Source: Psychrobacter sp. Choline-02u-9
GTDB lineage: Bacteria; Pseudomonadota; Gammaproteobacteria; Pseudomonadales; Moraxellaceae
Direction: 5' to 3'
NCBI RefSeq assembly: GCF_002836505.1
Contig: NZ_PJBF01000058.1
Location: 245,929 to 309,928, forward strand
Length of the DNA: 64,000 nt
Of this stretch, positions 30,742 through 40,803 are shown piece by piece (the first letter of the stretch is position 1; each line of letters starts with the position of its first letter). The notes below the pieces were generated by a model. That model was not told the origin of the DNA and did no database searches. It saw nothing but the letters and a program-made list of their open reading frames with translations. A program made the translations under genes and the position numbers.

Positions 30742-32067
30742 ATGACCACAAAAACAATGACAACCAAATCTATGCAAGTAGCCAGTGACTTCGATCAGCA
30801 ACATCTTTGGCACCCTTATGCCAGCCTGCCACCCACTTATTATAATATCGTAATCGATCGCGCTGAAGGTATTTATATCATCACCGAAGATGGCAGGCGC
30901 CTGATCGATGGTATGTCATCCTGGTGGGCGAGCGTTCATGGTTATAACCATCCAAAACTGAATGAAGCATTGACTAAGCAATTGGGTAAAATGGCGCATG
31001 TCATGTTTGGTGGATTGACTCATCAGCCAGCGATAGATCTGGGCAAAAAACTGCTCGACATTGTCCCTACTGGACTTGATGCAATTTTTTATGCGGACAG
31101 TGGCAGTATTGCGGTAGAAGTGGCGCTAAAAATGGGGTTGCAATATCAAGTAGCTGCCAAGCGTCCAACCAAGCAACAATTTGCATCAACCCATTCAGGG
31201 TATTACGGAGACACGTGGCATGCGATGAGTGTCTGTGACCCTGTTAATGGTATGCACAGCCTATATGGCAAGCAGTTACCGATGCAGCATTTCGTCCCTG
31301 CGCCGCCCATTGGCTTTGATCGCGCATTGACAGTAGATGAACGTGAGACGCTGGCTCAGTTTTTTGTAGAGTATGGTGAGCAGCTGGCGGGTTTTATCAT
31401 TGAGCCAATTATTCAGGGTGCAGGCGGGATGCGTTTTTATAGTCCTGAATATCTGCAATTGCTGCGTCAACTGTGCGATGAGCATGATGTACTATTGATT
31501 GCAGATGAAATCGCTACTGGGTTTGGCCGTAGTGGTAAATTGTTTGCGTGTGAACATGCTGGCATCAGACCTGATATCATGACTATTGGCAAGGCGCTAA
31601 CGGGTGGCTATATGACTTTTGCCGCAACGTTATGTACCCGCAAAATTGCCGATACCATTCATAATAGTGACTATCCAGCCCTTATGCATGGCCCAACCTT
31701 TATGGGCAATCCACTGGCTTGTGCAGTTGCGTGTGCATCGATTGATTTGATTATGTCTTATGATATTGAAGCGCGTACCGCAAACATGCAGACTATTATG
31801 GAACAGCAGTTAGCGCCTGCTGCGTTATTAGACGGTGTTGTCGAGGTACGTTGTTTGGGTGCAGTCGCCGTCATTGAGTTGCATGAAGCAGTCGATATGC
31901 CTACATTTCAGTCTTTATTGATTGATAATGGTATCTGGGTCAGACCATTTGGTAAGCTGGTATATATCATGCCACCCTACGTGATTACTGATGATGAGCT
32001 GACTACCTTATGCCAATCACTGCTAAAAGTAGTGCGTACGTATTTAGAAAACCGAGGTCAACCATGA
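30742..32067 (+). CDS. bioA: adenosylmethionine-8-amino-7-oxononanoate aminotransferase
   Basis: PLP-dependent class III aminotransferase that makes 7,8-diaminopelargonate in biotin synthesis, with S-adenosylmethionine as amino donor. The 441-aa protein shows LWHPYASLPPTYYN, the active-site SSWWASVHGYNHP, YADSGSIAVEVALKM, IADEIATGFGRSG and the PLP lysine in TIGKALTGGYMTFAA. The start at 30742 is preferred because AGGGAC lies upstream; a TTG at 30712 extends the frame but lacks a ribosome site. Its stop overlaps the bioD start by ATGA, indicating translational coupling. Confidence 0.95.
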   Translation: MTTKTMTTKSMQVASDFDQQHLWHPYASLPPTYYNIVIDRAEGIYIITEDGRRLIDGMSSWWASVHGYNHPKLNEALTKQLGKMAHVMFGGLTHQPAIDLGKKLLDIVPTGLDAIFYADSGSIAVEVALKMGLQYQVAAKRPTKQQFASTHSGYYGDTWHAMSVCDPVNGMHSLYGKQLPMQHFVPAPPIGFDRALTVDERETLAQFFVEYGEQLAGFIIEPIIQGAGGMRFYSPEYLQLLRQLCDEHDVLLIADEIATGFGRSGKLFACEHAGIRPDIMTIGKALTGGYMTFAATLCTRKIADTIHNSDYPALMHGPTFMGNPLACAVACASIDLIMSYDIEARTANMQTIMEQQLAPAALLDGVVEVRCLGAVAVIELHEAVDMPTFQSLLIDNGIWVRPFGKLVYIMPPYVITDDELTTLCQSLLKVVRTYLENRGQP

Positions 32068-32780
32068 GTGTTTTATTTGTTTCTGGTATCGATACCGATA
32101 TTGGTAAAACCTATGCTACTGGACTGCTTGCCAAAGCGCTTATGCAACAAGGTGTGAGTGTCATTACTCAAAAGCTAGTACAGACGGGTGTATCGATCAA
32201 TTTAGATAATGGTGAGATGAATATCGCTGATGATATCATTACTCATCGTCAACTTATGGACATTTCTTTACAGCCATGTGATCTCGATTTTACGACTTGT
32301 ACTCATCGTTATAAGAAGCCAGCGTCTCCTCATCTGGCTACTAAATTATCAGGGGAAACACTTGATCCTGATATGATTACTAACGCTACCAAGCGACTGC
32401 AATCTGAGTATGAGCTGGTACTACTAGAAGGTGCAGGTGGTTTGCTTGTGCCGATTACAGAGAATCTACTCACATTAGACTATATTGCTGAGCAAGGCTG
32501 TCCAGTTATTTTGGTCACCTCTGGTCGATTGGGCAGCATCAATCATACTTTGCTGAGTTTAGAAGCTATAAAATCGCGCGGATTAATAGTACATAGTGTA
32601 ATTTATAATCATATTCATGATGATGCTGAGCAAACGGATACTGAGATCGCAAATAGTACCATTGATTTCTTGCAAACGTATTTTGCTCATAATTATCCCA
32701 AAGCGCATTGGCTACAAATACCATATCTAAAAGATAATCTGGTCGGTAATATTGAAGCACTGCCAGCAAATTTTGTTTAG
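32064..32780 (+). CDS. bioD: dethiobiotin synthetase
   Basis: ATP-dependent closure of the ureido ring to form dethiobiotin. The 238-aa P-loop protein begins MSVLFVSGIDTDIGKTYATG, with Walker A GIDTDIGKTYA at 8-18. Downstream are TQKLVQTG, LEGAGGLLVPIT and VTSGRLGSINHTLL, all family motifs. The frame is open 18 codons upstream, inside bioA, but the start at 32064 follows a GAGG ribosome site and overlaps the bioA stop. bioB, bioF and bioC are elsewhere in the genome. Confidence 0.94.
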   Translation: MSVLFVSGIDTDIGKTYATGLLAKALMQQGVSVITQKLVQTGVSINLDNGEMNIADDIITHRQLMDISLQPCDLDFTTCTHRYKKPASPHLATKLSGETLDPDMITNATKRLQSEYELVLLEGAGGLLVPITENLLTLDYIAEQGCPVILVTSGRLGSINHTLLSLEAIKSRGLIVHSVIYNHIHDDAEQTDTEIANSTIDFLQTYFAHNYPKAHWLQIPYLKDNLVGNIEALPANFV

Positions 32781-32854
32781 CCTATTTATGTTGTCCACAA
32801 AAATAAATCCAAAAGACATGCGCAGGCAGTCATAAGTTTGCTATACTAGCGCGC

Positions 32855-33220
<366 letters not shown>

Positions 33221-33299
33221 TTTTTTATTGTTTGTTATAGTAATAGTTGCAATTAATCTGAATTAAATTCATTTTTTTGCAAAAAATGCTTATTAGGGG

Positions 33300-33328
33300 T
33301 TGACGGCAGTCAACAGCTTGGGCATAAT
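33300..33328 (+). promoter_or_regulatory. sigma-70 promoter of tRNA-Met
   Basis: TTGACG and CATAAT boxes separated by exactly 17 bases, ending 14 bases before the tRNA 5' end. Good consensus fit for a stable-RNA promoter. Confidence 0.75.
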
Positions 33329-33342
33329 GTGCAGCCTAAAAC

Positions 33343-33419
33343 GGCGATGTAGCTCAGCTGGTTAGAGCGCATGACTCATAATCGTGAGGTCAAGAGTTCA
33401 AGTCTCTTCATCGCCACCA
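33343..33419 (+). tRNA. tRNA-Met (CAU), elongator type
   Basis: 77-nt cloverleaf with encoded CCA. Acceptor GGCGATG pairs with CATCGCC; D-arm GCTC-AGCTGGTTAGA-GAGC; anticodon arm CATGA-CTCATAA-TCGTG with CAT anticodon; T-arm with GTTCAAGTC. The paired first acceptor base and the D-arm match elongator rather than initiator tRNA. A tRNA-Ile2 (lysidine-modified CAU) cannot be strictly excluded by sequence, but the stem resembles E. coli metT. Confidence 0.9.
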
Positions 33420-33433
33420 TATATAGCAGTACG

Positions 33434-33468
33434 AAAAAAACCAATCTATCGAGATTGGTTTTTTTTTG
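33434..33468 (+). terminator. rho-independent terminator after tRNA-Met
   Basis: AAACCAATCT / AGATTGGTTT stem with a 4-base loop and a run of nine T. Confidence 0.9.
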
Positions 33469-33645
33469 CCTAAAATAAGTGGTTTTATAAACTAGAAGCA
33501 ATTGATAGATAGCGTTTTAGGTGTGATTTACTTACAGATTTCTTACTAAATCATAGGTTTATCAGGATATGTACAGATTAATTCTTGTAACTTATGTCGC
33601 GCTTACTTATCATAGGGGCTGTTTTCGGTAAAGTCCTGTAACGCC

Positions 33646-34458
33646 ATGTCTATACAATTACCTCCTTATCGTCCTGTTCAGCATCGTAGTGGCCTTAAAG
33701 TCATGGGTGCCGCATTTCATGCTTTACTAATGCGTGAGCTCCAAACGCGCTTCGGCGGCTATCGCTTGGGCTATCTATGGGCGCCACTTGAGGTTCTTTT
33801 TCAGATATTAATTTTTTTAGTAATTTTTGGGGCTATTCGTGAGCGCTTAGTACCAGGGATGAATTTTTCATTATTCTTAGTGGCAGGCATGGTGCCTTTT
33901 CGTATGTTCCAAAAGATGGCAACGAGAGCGCTAGGTGCTGTCGAAGGTAATCGTGGCTTGCTTATATATAGAGCAATTCGGCATATAGATGTTATTATTG
34001 CTCGCTCATTTCTTGAACTTATTATTTATTTTTTTACTTTTATCTTATTATTAGCTGGATTGTCTTTTTTCGGTATATTTCCAAGTCTAGGTAACTTACA
34101 TATTGTTATTTTTTGCTGGATAACACTTTTTTTATTTGGATTTGGCACAGCGCTTATTATGATGGTTGTTGGACATTATGGTGGTGAGATATCTAAAGTA
34201 ATAACAATATTTTTTACAATTCTATATTTTACTTCAGGTGTTATTTTCCCTTTACTTATTGTTCCAGAACCTTATTTTAGTTATTTGTTATATAATCCAT
34301 TAGTGCACAATTTGGAGCTTATAAAACACTCTCTAGCCCCAAATTATCCCTCCTATCACATTGATATAGGTTATTTTTTAGAGTGGACAATTGGTATAAA
34401 TTTTTTAGGGCTTCTGATGTATAAAGCAGTTGAAAAAGATCTGATACGTTCTAAGTAA
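33646..34458 (+). CDS. kpsM: capsule polysaccharide ABC transporter permease (KpsM type)
   Basis: Membrane subunit of an ABC-2 exporter that moves lipid-linked capsule polymer across the inner membrane. The 270-aa protein has an N-terminal amphipathic stretch with LMRELQTRFGGYRLGYLWAP, a hallmark of the family (RE-RxRFG-xLGYLWA), followed by about six hydrophobic segments. kpsT follows 57 bp later, encoding the ATPase. Composition is more AT-rich than the genes upstream, starting about 225 bp after a tRNA gene. Confidence 0.92.
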   Translation: MSIQLPPYRPVQHRSGLKVMGAAFHALLMRELQTRFGGYRLGYLWAPLEVLFQILIFLVIFGAIRERLVPGMNFSLFLVAGMVPFRMFQKMATRALGAVEGNRGLLIYRAIRHIDVIIARSFLELIIYFFTFILLLAGLSFFGIFPSLGNLHIVIFCWITLFLFGFGTALIMMVVGHYGGEISKVITIFFTILYFTSGVIFPLLIVPEPYFSYLLYNPLVHNLELIKHSLAPNYPSYHIDIGYFLEWTIGINFLGLLMYKAVEKDLIRSK

Positions 34459-34515
34459 GTAGATTGAAATTTAATCGATATTTTATTCATGTTATTGATA
34501 ATTTATGGTAAATAA

Positions 34516-35187
34516 ATGATTGAAGTTAAGAATGTTTCAAAGTCATTTATGACTACAAAAGGTCGGCATTATCTGTTTAAAGACTTGAATCTAACCATTG
34601 GTGATAAGCAAAGTGTTGGTTTGTTAGGTCGTAACGGTGCGGGCAAGTCAACCTTGCTACGTATTATATGTGGCCTTGATGAGCCAGACCACGGTGAAAT
34701 TATTAGCGACTCAACCATCTCTTGGCCAGTAGGGGTGGCAGGTGGTTTTCAAGGGAGTTTGACCGGTCGTCAAAACGTACGTTTTGTTTGTCGTCTTTAT
34801 TCAAGCGGTCCTTATATCGACGAAAAAATTCGTTTTGTAGAAGAGTTTGCAGATATCGGTAAGTATTTCGATATGCCTGTACGTAGTTACTCATCTGGTA
34901 TGAAGTCAAGGCTTGTCTTTGGATTAAGTTTAGCTTTTGATTTTGATTACTATATGCTTGATGAAGTGGGTGCTGTTGGTGATGCAGCCTTCAAAAAAAG
35001 ATCAAGAGAGATTTTGAAGGCTCGAAAAGAAACGTCTGGAGTACTAATGGTATCTCACAGTTTAAAAGATATAACTGCAAGCTGCGACATTGGTATTGTA
35101 TTAATGGATCAGACAGCACATGTGTTTGATGATATAACAGAAGCGATTAAAGTTTATGAAAAGCATGTCCACAAAGCAAAAAAATAA
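34516..35187 (+). CDS. kpsT: capsule polysaccharide ABC transporter ATPase (KpsT type)
   Basis: ATP-binding subunit that powers capsule export with KpsM. The 223-aa protein has Walker A GRNGAGKST (38-46), the signature SYSSGMKSRLVFGL near 131-144 and Walker B DYYMLDEVGAVGD. Lack of a C-terminal carbohydrate-binding domain fits the KpsT/Wzt-short group. The 3' end overlaps the next gene by 32 bp, indicating coupled translation. Confidence 0.93.
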   Translation: MIEVKNVSKSFMTTKGRHYLFKDLNLTIGDKQSVGLLGRNGAGKSTLLRIICGLDEPDHGEIISDSTISWPVGVAGGFQGSLTGRQNVRFVCRLYSSGPYIDEKIRFVEEFADIGKYFDMPVRSYSSGMKSRLVFGLSLAFDFDYYMLDEVGAVGDAAFKKRSREILKARKETSGVLMVSHSLKDITASCDIGIVLMDQTAHVFDDITEAIKVYEKHVHKAKK

Positions 35188-36271
35188 CATACTCAATTTT
35201 TCGCTTTTCATCGGCTTAGTGATTTTGCCTTGGGTGTTGGTGATATTCTATGTCATGACTATAGCCCACCCAAGATTTGTTTCTACTGCAGATGTAGTGG
35301 TTAAGCAGGTTAGCGAGTCTAGCGTACCATCTGGTGGTGGTATATCAGCTCTATTGGGCGTTAATAGTACCAGTAAAGAAGATGCGACCTATTTGACAGA
35401 GTATATTTTGTCGAATGATATGGTGAAGCGACTCGATAATAAGTTTAAATTTCGTGAAGCTTACCATGTTGATGGTTCAGACCCTATTTATGAAATCGAT
35501 CCTGATGCGACTCAGGAAGATTTGCTCGAATACTTCAAGAAACGGGTTCACATTGATCTCGATGAGCAGAGCTATGTGCTTTCGGTATCAACAGAAGGCT
35601 TTGACTCAAAGTATGCTTTTGAGCTGAACAAAGCTATCTTGGGAGAGTCTGAACAGTTCGTAAACCGTATTTCGCAAGAAGTAGCTCGTGATCAATTAGC
35701 GTTTGCAGAAACTCAGTTAAATGAATCAGAAGAGCGCCTAAATGATGCCAAAGAGCAGCTATTAAACTATCAGAACGAAAACGAAATCTATGATCCACAG
35801 GCCAATGCACAGATCGTCAATCAGTTAATTGGTAGCTTACAAGCACAATTAAGCTCGTTGCGTACCGAAGAGCGCCAGTTACTCAGTTATCTAAATCCAG
35901 ATGCGCCGCAAGTGGTTTCACTAAGAAGCCAGATAAAGGCCGTTGAAGAGCAAATCACTCAAGAACAAACCAAATTGACCTCGCCAAATACAACCAAGTT
36001 GAACCGTCAAGCGGTACAGTTTGAGACCATCAAGGCAGATGTGGATTTTGCTACCGAATTGTATAAATTGTCGTTGTCATCGCTTGAAAAATCAAGACTA
36101 GAAGCATTCAAGAAAATGAAAAACTTGATTGTGATCTCAACGCCCTACGAAGCTGAAGATGCAACTTATCCGCGCCAAGCGTATCTTATTTGGACATCGC
36201 TTGCGTTGCTCTTAATGCTATACGGATTTGTACGTTTGGTAATGGCAGTTGTCCGTGATCACCGTAGCTAA
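35156..36271 (+). CDS. kpsE: capsule export inner-membrane/periplasmic adaptor (KpsE type)
   Basis: Polysaccharide co-polymerase family protein linking the inner-membrane exporter to the outer-membrane channel. In the 371 aa, a membrane segment near residues 15-37 (FSLFIGLVILPWVLVIFYVM), a Wzz-like periplasmic domain, coiled coil at about 160-275 (ESEERLNDAKEQLLNYQNEN), and a second membrane segment at about 343-365 are visible. The start overlaps kpsT by 32 bp; an alternative ATG three codons later also lacks a clear ribosome site. No tyrosine-kinase domain is present, as expected for the KpsE/BexC/CtrB group. Confidence 0.9.
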   Translation: MKSMSTKQKNNILNFSLFIGLVILPWVLVIFYVMTIAHPRFVSTADVVVKQVSESSVPSGGGISALLGVNSTSKEDATYLTEYILSNDMVKRLDNKFKFREAYHVDGSDPIYEIDPDATQEDLLEYFKKRVHIDLDEQSYVLSVSTEGFDSKYAFELNKAILGESEQFVNRISQEVARDQLAFAETQLNESEERLNDAKEQLLNYQNENEIYDPQANAQIVNQLIGSLQAQLSSLRTEERQLLSYLNPDAPQVVSLRSQIKAVEEQITQEQTKLTSPNTTKLNRQAVQFETIKADVDFATELYKLSLSSLEKSRLEAFKKMKNLIVISTPYEAEDATYPRQAYLIWTSLALLLMLYGFVRLVMAVVRDHRS

Positions 36272-36326
36272 TCTTGAAAAACCAGATATCAGTAATGATC
36301 GATAGATCAGGAAGGGAATATAACTC

Positions 36327-38099
36327 ATGAATATGAAACCACGTTCTATCGTGATAGCGACAAGTTTGGCAATGGCGGCGACTAGTATGTCTGCAACAGC
36401 TGCAAGCAGTTATGCAGATCAAATATCAGGTTCAGGCTTTGGCACAAGCAGTAATAACATGAGTCAATCTCAGAACCAGAGCAATATTAACGTGTCTACC
36501 CAAGCATTTGCTGGGGCAGTACCAGGGCAAGCAACAACCCAAGAAGCGGTTAACGCAGCAAGCTTACCAAGTCAGTCAGTTATTAATACCACGCGTCCTT
36601 ATCAAGATATTAAAACTCAAGATATGATGTTCGGTGAGCAATTGTTCCGTGGGGCATTTTCGACGACTTCAGGCTCTACCTTTAATGACAGTTATGTGAT
36701 TAACCCTGGCGATAACGTCCAAGTAAGAATGTGGGGCGCTTACCAGTATGCTGCTACCATGACCGTCGATCCACAAGGTAATATTTTCTTACCGAACGTT
36801 GGACCAGTCCGCGTCTCTGGTGTGCAAAATGGCAGCTTACAAAACGTGGTCAAAAATGCTGTCAGTCGTATCTACCGCTCGAATGTAGGGGTTTATGCTT
36901 CATTAGAGCAGGCGCAACCAGTTAAAGTATTCGTCACAGGTTTTGTTAAACAACCAGGCTATTACGGTGGTCTAGCAGCAGACTCGGTATTGTCTTATTT
37001 AGATAGAGCAGGCGGCGTTGACCCAACGCGCGGTAGTTATATCGATATCCAAATCAAACGTAATGGTCAAATGCTACAGCAAGTCAATTTATATGACTTT
37101 TTGTTAGCAGGTAAATTACAGGCATTTTCATTCCGTGATGGTGATGTCATCACCGTGGCACCACAGAAAAAGACATTTGTGGTAAGCGGTCAAGTTCAAA
37201 ACGAATATACCTTTGAATTTGATGTGAATGATCTGACTATTGGCGATGTGTTGCAAGTGTCTAATCCAGCAGCTAATGCTACTAATGTCAGCATTACTCG
37301 CAGTGCAGGACGTGCACAAACGGCGGAGTACTACTCATTAAGTGAAGCACAAAACGTTCCCGTCTATAACGGCGATCAAATGGTAGTAACGTCAGATCGT
37401 TACGCAGGTACCATCGCGGTGCAGGTAAAAGGTGCACATACTGGTAATGGTGCAATGGTTGTGCCATATGGCGCGCGTCTAAAAGATATCGTGCCACAAT
37501 TACAGCCAAGTCCACTGGCTAAATTAACGCATCTAACCATCTATCGCGAATCTGTTGCTGAGCAACAAAAACGCATGATTAACGAGTCACTCGACCGTCT
37601 AGAAGAACTAACGCTTGCCACTCAGTCAACGACTCGTGAAGAAGCCGCATTGCGTCAAGATGATGCAGCATTGGTTAAGCAGTTCGTTGCCAAAGCTCGC
37701 AATGTTCAGACGGATGGTCAAATCGTCGTTGTGCCAAATTCGTGGCAGGATATTATTCTGCAACAAGGCGACATTATTGAAATACCAGCACAAACGTCAG
37801 TCATTACAGTCAATGGTCAAGTACGAGCACAAGGGGCACTTACCTTTAATCCTGACTATACCGTCGGCGATTATGTGGCTAACTCTGGTGGTTTCTCTGA
37901 TAACGCTGATACAAAAGATATCTTAATTATTCATCAAAATGGGGCGAGCCAAGTGGTCAATACTGCGTATCGTATCCAGCAGGGTGACGAGATTATGGTA
38001 TTACCGAAAGTTAAAACTAAGCGTGTGGAGATTGCGCGCGGTCTATCACAGATTGTTTATCAGTTAGCAATTGCTGCCAAGGTAGTTCTAGACCTATAA
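36327..38099 (+). CDS. kpsD: capsule polysaccharide export outer-membrane protein (KpsD/Wza type)
   Basis: Forms the periplasmic/outer-membrane conduit for capsule. The 590-aa protein has a cleavable signal peptide (MNMKPRSIVIATSLAMAATSMSATA), an Asn/Gln-rich spacer, a poly-export domain from about 125 (DSYVINPGDNVQVRMWGAYQY), then SLBB repeats (VKVFVTGFVKQPGYYGGL; TFVVSGQVQNEYTFEF; TSVITVNGQVRAQGAL). There is no lipobox cysteine at the signal end, so it is KpsD-like rather than Wza-like in that respect. It follows kpsE by 55 bp with GGAAGGGAAT upstream. Confidence 0.9.
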   Translation: MNMKPRSIVIATSLAMAATSMSATAASSYADQISGSGFGTSSNNMSQSQNQSNINVSTQAFAGAVPGQATTQEAVNAASLPSQSVINTTRPYQDIKTQDMMFGEQLFRGAFSTTSGSTFNDSYVINPGDNVQVRMWGAYQYAATMTVDPQGNIFLPNVGPVRVSGVQNGSLQNVVKNAVSRIYRSNVGVYASLEQAQPVKVFVTGFVKQPGYYGGLAADSVLSYLDRAGGVDPTRGSYIDIQIKRNGQMLQQVNLYDFLLAGKLQAFSFRDGDVITVAPQKKTFVVSGQVQNEYTFEFDVNDLTIGDVLQVSNPAANATNVSITRSAGRAQTAEYYSLSEAQNVPVYNGDQMVVTSDRYAGTIAVQVKGAHTGNGAMVVPYGARLKDIVPQLQPSPLAKLTHLTIYRESVAEQQKRMINESLDRLEELTLATQSTTREEAALRQDDAALVKQFVAKARNVQTDGQIVVVPNSWQDIILQQGDIIEIPAQTSVITVNGQVRAQGALTFNPDYTVGDYVANSGGFSDNADTKDILIIHQNGASQVVNTAYRIQQGDEIMVLPKVKTKRVEIARGLSQIVYQLAIAAKVVLDL

Positions 38100-38174
38100 C
38101 GGTTAGCCATTCATAACTTAACGATGACTGTTGAATAGATTTAACTAAAATTAACGAGTGAAGGTATTAAAGGT

Positions 38175-40658
38175 ATGGCAAAAGAAGTAGCGAATGAAGT
38201 CAAGGTATCTACTATGTCTACCTCTGATCATGCGCTACTTTCGCCATCGTCACAGTACCAATCACCAAAGCAACTGGCAGTAGTTGGTAAAGGTATGTGT
38301 CGCAATAACTTGCTACTCTCGCAAGTGTTGCAAGCTGATATCCAGCGCTGGTATCCGTGGTCAGGCTTGCAACAAAGCCTGATAAATCACAAGAAAAAAT
38401 CACAACCTGAGGCATTTATTGGATGGGGACACAAGAAAAGCTTTCAACGAGCTGATAAAGCTGCCACCCGTCAGAATGTGAATGCTTTCAGTATTGAAGA
38501 TGGATTTTTGCGTTCATTAGATTCAGGTATTAATAGTCGCCACGGTTTGAGTGTGGTTATCGATGACGTTGGTATCTACTTTGATATGACGCATCACTCG
38601 CGCCTCGAGCAGTTGATTGTTGAGCGCACCAAGAGTACTAGCAATGATCGCGCAGCAGACGAGGCACGTGCTCATCATCTGATGACACGTATATGCGAAG
38701 AAAAACTGAGTAAATATAATTCCATAATCGATTGTCCGTCGTTGGACAAATTGATTAATGAAGAAAATATTAACGAAAAAGAAAGTGTTTCACCATTACA
38801 TATCTTGTTGATTGATCAGGTAGCGGGTGATGCCTCTGTTAAAGGTGCTGGTGCGAATAAACGTCAATTTAAGAAGATGCTAAAATCTGCATGCCACAAC
38901 CATCCTAACGCCCATATTTGGATAAAGGCTCATCCTGCGTCAAAATCAGGCTACTTATCCAACTTAAAACTGCCTAAAAACGTTAGGCTATTGACTGAAT
39001 CTCTCAATCCTATTGAACTGCTTAAGCAAGTAAGTGATGTCTATACCGTCAGCTCACATATGGGCTTTGAAGCATTAATGCTAGGTAAAAAAGTACATTG
39101 CTTTGGAGTCAGCTGGTATAGCGGATGGGGGCTGACCGATGACACTAATGCACCTAAAAACTTACTTAAAGCAGTTGAGAAACGTCGTTTAGAGTCAGCT
39201 GAGATACTTCTCAGTAATAGAGATTTGTCAAACTCAGCAATGTTTCCTGCCACGTCACATAAGACGCTTGAAACGTCATTAGAAACATTATTTTATAGTG
39301 CTTATATTGATTACAGTCGTTATGTAGACCCAGCAACGAAACAAGCTTGTGATATTGATGCAGCCATCGAATGGCTAGTGACCAATCGGCGATGGCAAGC
39401 GCGCCTTGAAGGCGATTTGACGATATATGAATTTAGTCGTTGGAAGCTGCCATTTGTCAAAGCCTTTATAGACCTACCGCGTACGACATTATTCGTTAAA
39501 CCAAAACCGCGTCTAAAAAATCTTCTACATCCAGACCATTTCCGTGTCAATTTCAGCCAGCCTTTATTGGTATGGGGTTTGGCCAAACGTCAGCAAGTAC
39601 AGAAGAAGCTACAGAGTAAACTTGCTGAACAAAGCTCGGACATGCCAGCTATTTATTGTATGGAAGATGGGTTTATCCGATCAAATGGTTTAGGTGCTAC
39701 TTTACTCGCACCACTGTCTGTTGTCATAGACAAACAAGGTATTTATTACGATGCGACCCAGCCTTCAGACTTAGAAACATTGCTGCAAAATTGTCAGCCA
39801 TTAAGTTCTGAACAGCGTCTTCGCGTAAACAAACTGCAAGACAAACTGCTGAATCAGCGGGTAAGTAAATACAATGTTGGGGTTGGTATAGATGTTTCTA
39901 GTATTCAAAATAATTCGTGGATGCAGGATGCCAAAATATCTGGGAGACGACGTGTTCTTATTATCGGTCAGGTAGAGGACGATTTGTCAGTACAGTACTG
40001 CGGTTCCACAATAAAGACAAACAGTGGTTTGATCGAACGTGTACGACAAGATAACCCAGACGCTTATTTGATTTATAAGCCGCATCCTGATGTTGAGGCA
40101 GGACTGCGAGCAGGTAAAGTATCAGAAGCTCGTCTACAACAAGTTCAAGCGGTTGCCTACGATACTGCCATGCCTGATTGTTTAGAATGGGTGGATGAGG
40201 TTCATACGATCAGCTCACTGACTGGTTTTGAAGCGTTGCTGCGTGGATTGGACGTCACCTGCTATGGTTTACCATTTTATGCAGGTTGGGGGTTGACCAC
40301 AGATATTGACGGGCAGTCGCTACCGAAATATACCTATCTAAAAAGGCGTCAACGAGATATACCTTTGACTCTTGAGCAGCTAATATATGGCGCGCTTATA
40401 TGTTACCCGTTGTATCGTCTGCCTGATGGCTATGGATTAGCACAAGTAGAACAGGTGATCGATTATTTATACCCTCTCAAAGACTCGCATCTGCTTGCGA
40501 ATAGTGAAGAATCGCAATCTGAAATGGCTAGTACTTCAAATAGTTCAGCTAAGACTGTGAACTCGTCTTTATCTACAAAGTTTAAACGTCACGCGACCAC
40601 ACGTTTTATGCAGCAGCGTCACCAGTGGCAACAGAAATTGCGTAAAATGTCTCGTTAA
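38175..40658 (+). CDS. kpsC: capsule polysaccharide beta-Kdo transferase KpsC (two-domain)
   Basis: Builds most of the poly-Kdo linker joining capsule polymer to its phosphatidylglycerol anchor. The 827-aa protein is an internal duplication: N-half features [13 protein letters not shown] and [28 protein letters not shown] recur in the C-half as [13 protein letters not shown] and [28 protein letters not shown]. Each half is a separate glycosyltransferase in characterised KpsC. A Ser/Asn-rich and then basic tail (last 50 aa) follows. kpsS, its usual partner, is next. Confidence 0.93.
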   Translation: [827 protein letters not shown]

Positions 40659-40803
40659 TTTATTAGAGTAGCACCGTATAATTGCATTGCGACAAATAGA
40701 TGCTTTTTCGGTATAATCACTTTTACGCTATGTGTTTTCACACGGTTGCACGACCTTTCTCATTTTTATTTCTTATTTTCTCATTTAATGGTAGCCCTGT
40801 ATT

